Of a stretch of 64,000 nt of DNA, positions 8,859 through 19,737 are shown one piece after another (the first letter of the stretch is position 1; each line of letters begins with the position of its first letter). The stretch is from Physcomitrium patens (taxonomy: Eukaryota > Streptophyta > Bryopsida > Funariales > Funariaceae), in NCBI RefSeq assembly GCF_000002425.4, contig NC_037275.1:16513-80512 (forward strand), given 5' to 3'. Below the pieces are notes generated by a model. That model was not told the DNA's origin. It ran no database searches and was given only the letters and a program-made list of their open reading frames with translations. The position numbers and the translations under genes were made by a program.

Positions 8859-9388
8859 TGTCACGGACATACATATAATTACCTATATGAATAGATAAAA
8901 GTATGTAAAAGTAGGTTAATTGTGTAATATCTTCTAGAGAAGCTTCTTAGAAGCTTCATAGACGCTGCTTTGACTTTATAGGAGTCTATAGTTGACTTTT
9001 AGGTTAGAAACTTGGTCAACAAGTTAGCCATGTGCCACGCATGTTGGAAGCTTAAAGAACAAGCTAACTACGTGGTCCATCCATAGAAAACTTGCCTTGC
9101 AAGCAAAGGCATGTGGCCTAGAAAGTCAACATATATTGGAGGTCTTATAGAACATCGCCACGTGGCTTCTAGTTAGATAGTATATATAGAGGCAAGAGTG
9201 AAGCCCTCTTCACTCTTGTCAACTCCTTTCTTGCTTCTAGTCTAGTTTCAAGGGTCTCTAGTTTTCTTGTATTTTGGCAATAGCCATTCCAGTTTCTTTC
9301 TTAATATACATATTTCTATTTTGTCCTATTTCTTTTTGAGAAAAGTCTCACTTACTCTTTAGCTTTCATCGAGTTCTTGTCCTTGACA
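8859..9388 (+). mobile_element. Solo LTR C with target-site repeats
   Basis: A complete 530-bp LTR (TGTCACGG to CCTTGACA) with CGTAG on both sides (8854-8858 and 9389-9393), in satellite that is otherwise continuous. This is the classical product of recombination between the two LTRs of one insertion. It fixes the true ends of the LTR and the 5-bp target duplication. It shares CTCTAGTTTTC with LTR D where A, B and E read CTCTAATTTTC. Confidence 0.95.
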
Positions 9389-9393
9389 CGTAG

Positions 9394-10434
9394 CCAAATT
9401 TGGTATGCATTCCAACTCTTTACATAGTTCTCACATGATAACAAATATAAAACTCAGATTCCGAATTAAGGTCCCTAAACCCTAAAACCTGAAAAATGAA
9501 ACTCATATTTTTGAGAAACAAAAACGTTTATAGATGTCTTTGAGACAATAGAAGGCTTGGCAAAATTTCAAACTGAAAAAAGTTGTGATACATTGAGAGA
9601 TATGTAGGATCAAAAACCTCTAAGACACTCTTGTAACCCTAAATCCTAAACCCTAATCCTAAACCCTCTAAATCCTAAACCCTAGAAATATATAAAAAAT
9701 AGTATACATATAATATTTTGAAACAAAAAAGGACATATACGTACATATGCTATTTAATATATTAGTATTATATCTAGGTGCCTCTATGTATTTATTATAT
9801 ATTTAATTTCATTTCACTTTTTTGTTTCCTCATATATTAATCAAAGACAATTTCTTGCGATTTTGAAAACCTCATAACTCCTAAATCCTAAAAACTTGCT
9901 CGAGACCCTAAGACCCTAGAACCCTAGAACCCTAAATCCTACAACCCTAAGACCCTAAGACCCTAGAATCCTTAACCCTAAGACCCTAGAATCCTAGAAC
10001 CCTAAGATCCCAAGACCTTAAGACCCTAAGACCCTAAACCCTAAACCCTAAACTTTAGAATTTAGAATCCTAGAATCCTAAGACCCTAAGACCCTAAGAC
10101 TCTAGAATCCTAAGATCCTAGAACCTTAAGACCTTAGAACCCTAATACCCACAAACTCTAAGACCCTCAAATTCTAAGACCCTAGAACTCTACAACCCTA
10201 AGACCTTAAAACCCTAATATCCTAAAACCCTAGAATCCTAATATCCTAAGACCCTAAGACCCTAGAACCCTAAGATCCTAGTACTCCAAGACCCTAGAAC
10301 CCCAAGACCCTAGAACCTTAAGACCCTAAGACCCTCAAATCCTAAGACCCTAAGACCTACAACCCACAACCCATCTAGTCAGCATGAATAACAAATTTGG
10401 TGACACCATACACCTAGGATTTGTTTTGGCGTAG
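9394..10434 (+). repeat. Complete ~1.04 kb telomere-like satellite unit
   Basis: The most complete copy in the window: CCAAATTTGG start, CCCTAAACCCTAAAACC, conserved core (~9503-9650), AT-rich middle, ~450 bp of degenerate CCCTAAGA/CCCTAGAA repeats, then GGTGACACCATACACC and TTGTTTTGGCGTAG at the right end. It ends exactly at LTR D. It contains no gene or recognisable RNA; the telomere-like motifs are all in the CCCTAAA sense. Confidence 0.85.
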
Positions 10435-10964
10435 TGTCACGGACATACATATAATTACCTATATGAATAGATAAAAGTATGTAAAAGTAGGTTAATTGTG
10501 TAATATCTTCTAGAGAAGCTTCTTAGAAGCTTCATAGACGCTGCTTTGACTTTATAGGAGTCTATAGTTGACTTTTAGGTTAGAAACTTGGTCAACAAGT
10601 TAGCCATGTGCCACGCATGTTGGAAGCTTAAAGAACAAGCTAACTACGTGGTCCATCCATAGAAAACTTGCCTTGCAAGCAAAGGCATGTGGCCTAGAAA
10701 GTCAACATATATTGGAGGTCTTATAGAACATCGCCACGTGGCTTCTAGTTAGATAGTATATATAGAGGCAAGAGTGAAGCCCTCTTCACTCTTGTCAACT
10801 CCTTTCTTGCTTCTAGTCTAGTTTCAAGGGTCTCTAGTTTTCTTGTATTTTGGCAATAGCCATTCCAGTTTCTTTCTTAATATACATACTTCTATTTTGT
10901 CCCATTTCTTTTTGAGAAAAGTCTCACTTACTCTTTAGCTTTCATCGAGTTCTTGTCCTTGAAA
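10435..10964 (+). repeat. LTR D, 5' LTR of element 2
   Basis: TGTCACGG to CCTTGAAA, 530 bp by length. The last bases read TTGAAA instead of TTGACA, so the exact 3' end is slightly uncertain; an alternative end at GATTGACA (10972) would give 538 bp. Heat-shock-like, W-box, G-box and TATA motifs as in LTR A are present. Confidence 0.88.
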
Positions 10965-11194
10965 GATTGACAAGAGTACACTTACAATATCAGAGCTTTG
11001 TCTTTTCTTGATTAAGAGTGGATTACCCCTTTTTCTTGATAAGACATAAGCGCATTAGAAGTTGCGGATTACCCTCTTTTAAACTGATATTGTTCTTAGT
11101 ATTTTCTTTGTTATCAATTCCTCTCTTCTATTTGTTTTGAGCGTTGTTAGACATCTTCTCTTTTCTAAGTGCTACTATGGCAGAGCTTGTTTAA
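10965..11194 (+). other. Element 2 leader with primer-binding-like site
   Basis: It holds ATATCAGAGC (10987-10996), which resembles the usual plant initiator-Met primer site TGGTATCAGAGC but lacks its first bases and lies 22 bp after the LTR end instead of 0-5 bp. The leader continues through TTGATAAGACATAAGCGC to gag. A short in-frame ATG (11177) with five codons and a TAA precedes the gag ATG, as in element 1. Confidence 0.5.
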
Positions 11195-12184
11195 ATGAAG
11201 AGTGCAATGGCACAGATGCAAGAACAATTGAGGGAGTTAATGCTTGCGATGCATCAACTCAATTTACCACCACAAGGAGCAACAAGAATGGTAGGAAGTG
11301 AAGATATAGAGATGATTGGGGCTGCTTCAACATCTGCACCAAACCATGTCCCTTCTCCCAGAATGGAACACCCTTCGAGTGTTAGAGAACCGAGAGTTGC
11401 CTTGCCCGAGAAGTTTGATGGTACCAGATTCAAGTTTCGAGGATTCATCAATCAGGTCCAACTAGTGATTGAACTTCAACCCCAGAGCTATCCAACTCCA
11501 GGGTCACAAGTAAGATTCATTGGTACACTTCTTTCAGGTTCAGCATTGTCATGGTTTTCATCTTTTCTTGAACGACGAGATCCAATATTGGATAATCTGG
11601 AGGCTTTTTTGGCGGAGTTTCGATCCATGTTTGGAGAACATGATGCAATTCGTGTTGCAACCAACAAGATCCGTATTTTGCGACAAGGCAATCGATCAGT
11701 AACATTATATGCTTCGCAATTTCGACAACTTACAACTGATATCAAGTGGGATGATGCCGCACTTGTGAGTCAATTTCTCTACGGATTACAATATGAGGTA
11801 AAGAAATTGATGCTTAATTTACCTGATCCTCAAACATTGAGTCAAGCAATTGACTTTGCTGTGAAGTGCGACAATCGACTTTTTGAATTTCGATCCGAGA
11901 GTCGCACAAGTGGGCCTCAACGTTACTACAATTCAATGGCAACACCGACGTCTCCTCAACACATACCTTCGGAAGTAGAGGATATGCAAATTGATGCGGT
12001 ACGTTTCAAACCTCTTACTGAGCAAGAAAAGTCTCGTCGTCGACAAGAAGGATTGTGCTTATATTGTGGAGAACCTAAGCACACTGCTCAACATTGTCCA
12101 AAGAAGCGACGTAACTACAAAATGAGGAGTACGGCTGTCAAAGAAGACAGTATGTCGGAAAACGAGTACGTCCAGCTACAATAG
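11195..12184 (+). CDS. gag: gag polyprotein of element 2
   Basis: 329 aa, identical in translation to the copy at 2243-3232: coiled N-terminus, retrotransposon capsid region, one CCHC knuckle. The same TAA at codon 6 after an upstream ATG and the same TAG end are present, so both stops predate duplication. Confidence 0.9.
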   Translation: MKSAMAQMQEQLRELMLAMHQLNLPPQGATRMVGSEDIEMIGAASTSAPNHVPSPRMEHPSSVREPRVALPEKFDGTRFKFRGFINQVQLVIELQPQSYPTPGSQVRFIGTLLSGSALSWFSSFLERRDPILDNLEAFLAEFRSMFGEHDAIRVATNKIRILRQGNRSVTLYASQFRQLTTDIKWDDAALVSQFLYGLQYEVKKLMLNLPDPQTLSQAIDFAVKCDNRLFEFRSESRTSGPQRYYNSMATPTSPQHIPSEVEDMQIDAVRFKPLTEQEKSRRRQEGLCLYCGEPKHTAQHCPKKRRNYKMRSTAVKEDSMSENEYVQLQ

Positions 12185-12189
12185 GGACC

Positions 12190-14100
12190 GTGCGGCTGGA
12201 ATCTTGTACAACTTCTAATAAAGGTCCTATCCTCTCCTCAAAACCATCTCCTTGTTTTATAATAGATGTGCATTTAGGACCTAATAATTACAAAGCCTCT
12301 GCCTTGATAGATTCAAGAGCCTTAGCTTGTTTTTTAGATGAAGAATTTGCTAGATGTCATAGAATATCATTAATACAAAAAACTAAACCTGTACACGTAG
12401 AAGTCATAGATGGTCGTCCGTTGTCTTCTGGAGAGGTAATTCACGAAACACTTCCTGTAGATGTAGTAATAAATGGTCATAGTAGTTGCGTAATTTTTAA
12501 TATAATTAGATCTCCCTCTAATCCAGTAATTTTAGGCTTATCATGGTTAGAAAAGTATAATCCTCGAATAGATTGGATTTCTCGTAAACTTGATTTTCCT
12601 CAGAGCATTAGTAACAGTTCTATTAACCAAGTAAAAAACCATGAGTCTAGTATAGTAAAACTCACACCTATAGGTGCAAAAGCATTTATACACGCAGCAA
12701 AAGAAGGATCAACTTTTGCTATTTATGCTGCACCTATTTCTGAAAGCGTAAAGACTTCAAGTGGCATTCCAAGTCAATATCAGGATTATCAAGACGTTTT
12801 TGAGAAAAAAAATGCAGATATTCTTCCTGAGCATCGCCCATACGATTGTTCAATCGATCTCAAGGAAGGAACTCAGCCACCACTTGGACCAATTTACAGT
12901 TTATCGCAAGATGAGTTGGCTGAACTCAAGACATATATTGACGAGAATTTAGCGAAGAATTTCATACGCCATTCAAAATCTCCAGCAAGAGCTCCAATTT
13001 TATTCGTAAAAAAAAAAGATGGATCTTTACGAATGTGTGTTGACTATCGAGGACTCAACAAGATCACAATCAAGAACAGGTATCCATTACCTTTGATATC
13101 AGGACTCCTTGACCAGTTAAATCAAGCTAAGATCTATACAAAAATAGATCTAAGAGGAGCATATAATCTAGTACGGATCAAAGAAGGAGATGAATGGAAG
13201 ACTGCGTTTCGAACCAGGTACGGGCATTTTGAATATAATGTCATGCCTTTTGGACTCACGAATGCACCAGCTGCTTTTCAACATCTCATGAATGATGTAT
13301 TTCGTGAATTCTTAGACAATTTTGTCGTCTGCTACCTAGACGATATCCTGATTTATTCTAAGAATGTTGAAGAACATGAAATACATGTTCGTCAAGTATT
13401 ACAAAAACTCAGAGATGCAGGATTGTACGCCAAGATGGAAAAGTGTGTATTTCACACTACTCAAGTTGACTTTTTAGGATACATCATTTCAAATGATGGT
13501 CTTATGATGGATTCTAAGAAAGTCCAAACAATCATGGATTGGAAGATTCCAAAGACTGTGAGAGATGTCCAATGTTTCTTGGGATTTGCCAATTACTATC
13601 GGATCTTCATCAAAGACTTCTCACGAGTTGCAGCTCCACTTACACGCTTGACTAGTAAAGATAAATTCCAATGGAATCAAGAAGCGGAAGCAGCATTTGA
13701 AGCCTTGAAGACATCGTTTGTCTCTGCACCAGTCTTATATCATGTTGATTTTTCCAAGGCATTTTTTATGGAAACAGACGCATCGGATTTTGCCTTGGGT
13801 GCAGTTTTATCACAAATGGGAACAGATGACAAACTTCATCCGATAGCTTTTCATTCAAGAAAATTCTCAGCAGCCGAGATCAATTATGAGATCCACGATA
13901 AAGAACTTCTTGCAATCGTGGATTCCTTTCAAGAATGGCGTCATTATCTAGAAGGTGCTTCTAGTCGAGTCACTGTATATACAGATCACAAGAACCTCGA
14001 GTATTTCATGTCAGCACGCGTGTTGAATCGTTGTCAAGCTCGTTGGAGTATGTCTTTGTCAAGATTCGACTTCATTATCACTTATCGGCCAGGAAAATAA
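12190..14100 (+). pseudogene. pol: pol part 1 of element 2, protease active site mutated
   Basis: As at 3238-5148, but the protease triad DSG is DSR (codon AGA, 12316-12318) with neighbouring changes (IDSRAL versus VDSGAS), which should inactivate the protease. RT keeps YLDD and the usual DLRGAY motif A. A second Gly-to-Arg change sits in SPARAPILF near the RT start. RNase H motifs are intact. The frame ends with the same TAA (14098-14100) before DALSRR. Confidence 0.88.
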
Positions 14101-14106
14101 CAAGGT

Positions 14107-15678
14107 TTGTCCGATGCCCTGTCTAGACGTTCTTATTTTGTACCAAAAGAAGGAGATGCAGCTTTTGAGCAACAAAGAACGGTCCTCTTGAAACCGGAGC
14201 AATTTCATCTCCAAGCAGTGAAATCAACATTGACTGTTGATTCAACTTTTCTCAAGCAAATCCAGTCCAGTATGTCCTCAGACCCTCTTGTTCATGATAT
14301 CAAGAATAATTCTTCCAAATCTCATGATTCTTCTAAGTTCGAGTTCAAGAATAATCTATTATATTTTGAAGGACGCCTATATGTTCTAGAAGGAAAAGCA
14401 CGTTTGCGTGTTCTTCAAGCACGTCATGACTTTCCAGCAGCAGGGCACTTTGGATATAATAAGACTCTGGAACTCATATCAAGAGATTTTTGGTGGCCAC
14501 AAATGTGGAAGTCAGTCAAAGACTTTGTACAATCATGTGATATTTGTTCAAGATCAAAAATTCCTCGACATCGACCTTACGGACTTCTTCAGCCATTACC
14601 TATACCAGAACAACCATGGTCTTCTGTTTCTATGGATTTCATCACAGATCTTCCAAACTCAAGATCTTATGATTCTATATTTGTGATAGTAGATCGTTTC
14701 ACCAAGATGGCACATTTTATGCCATGTACAAAATCTATCACAGGTGAAGAAACAGCTAAGCTTTTCATTGATAATATCTATCGCTATCATGGATTACCTA
14801 AAGATATCATATCGGATAGGGGAACTCAATTTGTGTCGAGATTCTGGAGGACTCTTTTCAAGATTTTAAAAGTGGACATAAAGCTATCTTCAGCTTTCCA
14901 TCCTCAAACTGATGGACAAACAAAGCGCGTAAACCAAGTCTTGGAACAGTATTTAAGGTGTACCATCAACTACCAACAAGATGATTGGACAAACCTTCTG
15001 CCATTGGCAGAGTTTGCTTATAATAATACGGTACATTCCTCCACGCAACAAACACCTTTCTTTGCCAATTATGGCTATCATCCACGACTTGATACTTTTG
15101 ATTTTTCAAAAGTTGATAATCCTACAGCAGAAGATATGGCAAATCGGTTGTCAGAGTTACATGCAATAATGAAGGCGCAGTTGAAGAAAGCTCAAGAACG
15201 ACAAAAGATAAATGCAGATGTATATCGTAAAGAGCAACCACAACTCAACGTGGGTGATAAGGTATGGCTACTTCGTCGCAATATCAAGACCACTCGACCT
15301 TGTGACAAATTGGACTATCGTAGGCTTGGCCCCTTTTCTGTTTCTGAACAGATCAACCCAGTTGCATATCGGTTACATCTACCGGAGTCAATGAAGATCC
15401 ATCCTGTATTCCACGTGTCTCTTCTTGAACCATATAAGACAGTGGATATACAAGGAAGAAGACAAATGCCACCGCCTCCTATAGAAGTAGATAATAATGA
15501 AGAATTTGAGGTGGAAGAGATATTAGACTCAAGGCGGCGCCGAAATAAGCTGGAATATCTTGTTCATTGGTGCGGATATGATATTAGTGAGCGCACATGG
15601 GAGCCATCCAGGAATCTAGCAAATGCATCAGCTAAAGTCAAAGTTTTTCATCAACGACATCCATCAAAACCAAGATGA
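14107..15678 (+). pseudogene. pol: pol part 2 of element 2: integrase-chromodomain, catalytically dead
   Basis: 523 codons, differing from 5155-6726 by one residue near the start (HLQAV versus HLRAV). HHCC, two of three DDE acidic residues, GPF and chromodomain are present. The catalytic Glu is again Lys (AAG, 14923-14925). Confidence 0.9.
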
Positions 15679-15773
15679 AAACCTCTCTTATAAAAGAGAC
15701 AAGATTGAGGCAAGATAACATTCAATTTCCTATCTTTGTTTGTAACTTCTTTGCATTTTGTGATGCTAATTAG

Positions 15774-16196
15774 ATGGAGAGCCAACAACCAGCGGATTCA
15801 ACTCAAGAACCTTCGTTTGCTGACTTACCGGATGAGACATTGCGATTGTCACAACCTTCAAGACGACGCAACCGAAATGAAGACCCTCAAGAACGACATG
15901 TTCTTCCTCGAATAGATGGTGAGATACAACGCGTTTGGTATCACGACCTTGGAAGAGATTCTCGATGTTTGGTGATATTATTGGAGATAGGAACGACTCC
16001 TGATGGTGTTTCAAATGTATTATTTGAAGGAAGTTATGAAGGCTTCAACAGTGATCAAATAACAGGGTGGTCTTCTCGCCCTGGAATGGGACACTATCGA
16101 TGGCTAAGAGGATCCATCAACTATCTTCGAAGAGAACAAAGATCAGAGTATGTAGCAAATACAATTCGCCGCATATTAGATTTTCTCAATCTATAA
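15774..16196 (+). CDS. ORF3 of element 2
   Basis: 140 aa, differing from the other copies by two conservative changes (Val-to-Ala near residue 7, Ile-to-Thr near residue 130). Same position between pol and polypurine tract (16224-16237). Function unknown. Confidence 0.6.
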   Translation: MESQQPADSTQEPSFADLPDETLRLSQPSRRRNRNEDPQERHVLPRIDGEIQRVWYHDLGRDSRCLVILLEIGTTPDGVSNVLFEGSYEGFNSDQITGWSSRPGMGHYRWLRGSINYLRREQRSEYVANTIRRILDFLNL

Positions 16197-16237
16197 TCAC
16201 CGCTCCTCGTGGAACTCGTCCCTAGAAGGGGGGGTAA

Positions 16238-16846
16238 TGTCACGGACATACATATAATTACCTATATGAATAGATAAAAGTATGTAAAAGTAGGTTAATT
16301 GTGTAATATCTTCTAGAGAAGCTTCTTAGAAGCTTCATAGACGCTGCTTTGACTTTATAGGAGTCTATAGTTGACTTTTAGGTTAGAAACTTGGTCAACA
16401 AGTTAGCCATGTGCCACGCATGTTGGAAGCTTAAAGAACAAGCTAACTACGTGGTCCATCCATAGAAAACTTGCCTTGCAAGCAAAGGCATGTGGCCTAG
16501 AAAGTCAACATATATTGGAGGTCTTATAGAACATCGCCACGTGGCTTCTAGTTAGATAGTATATATAGAGGCAAGAGTGAAGCCCTCTTCACTCTTGTCA
16601 ACTCCTTTCTTGCTTCTAGTCTAGTTTCAAGGGTCTCTAATTTTCTTGTATTTTGGCAATAGCCATTCCAGTTTCTTTCTTAATATACATATTTCTATTT
16701 TGTCCCATTTCTTTTTGAGAAAAGTCTCACTTACTCTTTAGCTTTCATCGAGTTCTTGTCCTTGAAAGATTGACAAGAGTACACTTACAATATCAGAGCT
16801 TTGTCTTTTCTTGATTAAGAGTGGATTACCCCTTTTTCTTGATAAG
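16238..16846 (+). repeat. LTR E followed by a truncated element leader
   Basis: LTR E occupies 16238-16767. Then comes GATTGACAAGAGTACAC with the same primer-like ATATCAGAGC and TTCTTGATAAG as after LTR D, up to 16846, where satellite TCCCTAAACCC begins. An LTR preceded by pol/ORF3 and followed by a leader is the signature of a tandem LTR-internal-LTR-internal array whose next copy has been removed. Confidence 0.85.
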
Positions 16847-17810
16847 TCCCTAAACCCTAAAACCTGAAAAATGAAACTCATATTTTTGAGAAACAAAAAC
16901 GTTTATAGATGTCTTTGAGACAATAGAAGGCTTGGCAAAATTTCAAACTGAAAAAAGTTGTGATACATTGAGAGATATGTAGGATCAAAAACCTCTAAGA
17001 CACTCTTGTAACCCTAAATCCTAAACCCTAATCCTAAACCCTCTAAATCCTAAACCCTAGAAATATATAAAAAATAGTATACATATAATATTTTGAAACA
17101 AAAAAGGACATATACGTACATATGCTATTTAATATATTAGTATTATATCTAGGTGCCTCTATGTATTTATTATATATTTAATTTCATTTCACTTTTTTGT
17201 TTCCTCATATATTAATCAAAGACAATTTCTTGCGATTTTGAAAACCTCATAACTCCTAAATCCTAAAAACTTGCTCGAGACCCTAAGACCCTAGAACCCT
17301 AGAACCCTAAATCCTACAACCCTAAGACCCTAAGACCCTAGAATCCTTAACCCTAAGACCCTAGAATCCTAGAACCCTAAGATCCCAAGACCTTAAGACC
17401 CTAAGACCCTAAGACCCTAAACCCTAAACCCTAAACTTTAGAATCCTAGAATCCTAAGACCCTAAGACCCTAAGATCCTAGAATCCTAAGATCCTAGAAC
17501 CCTAAGACCCTAGAACCCTAATACCCACAAACTTTAAGACCCACAAATTTTAAGACCCTAGAACTCTACAACCCTAAGACCTTAAAACCCTAATATTCTA
17601 AAACCCTAGAATCCTAATATCATAAGACCCTAAGACCCTAGAACCCTAAGATCCTAGTACTCCAAGACCCTAGAACCCTAAGATCTTAGAACCTTAAGAC
17701 CCTAAGACCTTCAAATCCTAAGACCCTAAGACCTACAACCCACAACTCATCTAGTCAGCATGGATAACAAATTTGGTGACACTATACACCCAGGATTTGT
17801 TTTGGTGTAG
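16847..17810 (+). repeat. Telomere-like satellite unit (left end missing)
   Basis: It starts at TCCCTAAACCCTAAAACC, equal to 7899 in the first unit, then core, AT-rich part and degenerate CCCTAAGA tract, ending TTGTTTTGGTGTAG at 17810. No gene. Confidence 0.85.
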
Positions 17811-18413
17811 CCAAATTTGGTATGCATTCCAACTCTTTACATAGTTCTCACATGATAACAAATATAAAACTCAGATTCCGAATTAAGGTCCCTAAACCCT
17901 AAAACCTGAAAAATGAAACTCATATTTTTGAGAAACAAAAATGTTTATAGATGTCTTTGAGACAATAGAAGGCTTGGCAAAATTTCAAACTGAAAAAAGT
18001 TGTGATACATTGAGAGATATGTAGGATCAAAAACCTCTAAGACACTCTTGTAACCCTAAATCCTAAACCCTAATCCTAAACCCTCTAAATCCTAAACCCT
18101 AGAAATATATAAAAAATAGTATACATATAATATTTTGAAACAAAAAAGGACATATACGTACATATGCTATTTAATATATTAGTATTATATCTAGGTGCCT
18201 CTATGTATTTATTATATATTTAATTTAATTTCATTTTTTTGTTTCCTCATATATTAATCAAAGACAATTTCTTGCGATTTTGAAAACCTCATAACTCCTA
18301 AATCCTAAAAACTTACTCGAGACCCTAAGACCCTAAAACCCTAGAATCCTAAATCCTACAACCCTAAGACCTTAAGACCCTAGAATCCTTAACCGTGAGA
18401 TCCTAAGACCCTA
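17811..18413 (+). repeat. Satellite unit continuing across an uninterrupted element insertion site
   Basis: CCAAATTTGGTATGC follows TGTAG (17806-17810) directly. This is the pre-insertion state of the site that holds LTRs in the other units. The unit then runs through CCCTAAACCCTAAAACC and the core, and breaks at 18413 (AGACCCTAGGCC) into unrelated sequence. Confidence 0.85.
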
Positions 18414-18666
18414 GGCCAGGTATCGAGGGGGCATAGTATTGATAAGCCGGAATATCTAAGTGACAGGGTATCTTAGGGGATAAGCTTGAAGGGGCAATGT
18501 ATGGATGGGGGTAGTGTATGGAGTGCTAAAGTATCATTAGGATAGTATAAAGTATCATCAGCATAGTATATTGTAGGGATGGAGTACCAGAGGCCAGACT
18601 ATCGAGGAGGTAGGACATTCTACAAGCAGGATATTGATGGTGCAGGATATTGTTGGAATAGAGTAT
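18414..18666 (+). other. No gene seen
   Basis: G-rich unique sequence with loosely repeated words (GGGCATAGTAT, TAGTATA, AGTATCATCAG, GGATATTG). No coding frame or RNA gene recognised. Confidence 0.5.
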
Positions 18667-19096
18667 TTACGATGCAGATTGTCGAGGGAGTAGGCTATTC
18701 AGGACGAAGGGATCGAGCGGGCTAAATATCGACGGGGTAGAGTAGTATAGTGGGTGGAGCATCAAGGGAGTAGGATATCGAAGAGGGAGGGACTGTATTT
18801 TGAATCCGGAGAGGGATAACGGGGGGTTCACTTTCATGACAACAAGATCAGAACTCACATGCACCCATTTCTTGAAGGATCCCAAGTTTGCTTAGGCTGA
18901 CTTTACGATTCGCTAGATGCACGACTTCTCCGACCAGACTACAAAGGTTGCAAAGGGCTACCATGAAGCATGTCGTATCGACGTCTACCTTGTCGGTTGG
19001 ACTCACGGTGGTGGTAGATGCGGACTTCGATCCAGGATGAGGCCAGACGGGAACATCAGTAGGATCCATCTTGGCGGCGTCGACCTTGAACTCCAA
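18667..19096 (-). pseudogene. Frame-broken copy of the ACT-like gene at 43.2 kb
   Basis: Read on the minus strand, 19096-18850 gives AAKMD, KVDVDTTCFMV, LVGEVVHLANRKVSL. This aligns with the protein at 43244 (TEMD, DVDVDAMCFMV, LFGEIARLAKRRIQV). After a frame break the next stretch (VHVSSDLVVMKVN) matches LHVIFDPVLVKVN of that protein. Only the N-terminal ~100 residues remain, with at least one frameshift. The hydrophobic LPGLFGEIARLA-type segment of the better copy recalls an ACT domain, but the family is not certain. Confidence 0.55.
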
Positions 19097-19148
19097 AGAT
19101 GAAGCATAACTTATTGCACATTACAAATCATCGATAGTTCTATAACAT

Positions 19149-19737
19149 GTGGTGCTTTCATGTGGTTGTAGTCAAGCTTATACCGTGAAGAGGTGCACCT
19201 GGTTGCGCACCCTGCAAATAGATGTAGCTGCTAATCTTATAGAGTTGTACGAGAGCACAAACATCGAGGTTATCTTAGTCGTCCTAATACAGAAGTTACT
19301 CCGAAAGGTTCCAAGTCATGCAAATGTAAACTAGCGTACTTTTTGTTGTAACTATGATCTTGTTTTTAGTGATTCATGAAGTCTAGTAAAACAGATGCAA
19401 TTTTGTAAAATCTTTGGCGATATGTAAAAGTCACCTATCCATCCCACTCTGCCAAATGACAGATCATTCGAACATCTTTGGATGAGAGTGTAAAGGAAGC
19501 ACGCGCCCTCCTACATGATTTGCTGATGATTCTCATGGTACAATACGACGACTACTGCAAGCTTGCCGAATTCAAACAGCCCAACATTCACAGCAGGTTG
19601 GATGTGGCGTTCTCAGGGTGCTCCCAACTATAAGCATTGCCCCGCCTGATTTTTGTGCTACTTCGGAACCGGTTGTTGAGAAGTCACGAAGAAGGAGTCC
19701 ATCCTGATCACATATTATACCTCCAATACTTGTTCAG
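19149..19737 (+). pseudogene. Two exons of a Sec23/Sec24-like transport protein, decayed
   Basis: The first stretch (19149-19325) reads SCGCSQAYTVKRCTW, DVAANLIELYES, EVILVVLIQKLLRK. The second (about 19455-19737) reads DESVKEARALLHDLL, DDYCKLAEFK, LPRLIFVLLRNRLL, EEGVHPDHILYLQYLF and ends at a good donor (TTCAG/GTACGTG). The helical region and the LPxxxFxLLRxxLL, EEGVHPD pattern fit the C-terminal part of plant Sec23/Sec24-family COPII proteins. One in-frame TAA (near 19631) breaks the second exon. Neighbouring exons were not found. Family assignment is from memory of motifs. Confidence 0.4.

Larger units (their letters stand above)
10435..16767 (+). mobile_element. Ty3/gypsy chromovirus element 2 (structurally most complete copy)
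   Basis: LTR D, leader, gag, pol, ORF3, polypurine tract, LTR E. The left flank is CGTAG (10430-10434). LTR E is followed not by CGTAG but by ~80 bp of element leader (16768-16846) and then satellite, so the right boundary is a rearranged tandem-element junction. Besides the shared integrase Glu-to-Lys change and pol stop, this copy has a mutated protease active site. It is inert by sequence. Confidence 0.9.

Noticed and set aside
8330-10370. True chromosome end
   Set aside because: Repeats are degenerate (CCCTAAGA, CCCTAGAA), interrupted by genes and elements on both sides, and recur to 48 kb. They are interstitial or subtelomeric.
10987-10996. Firm call of an initiator-Met tRNA primer site
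   Set aside because: ATATCAGAGC matches only the second part of the usual site and lies 22 bp from the LTR; kept only as primer-binding-like.
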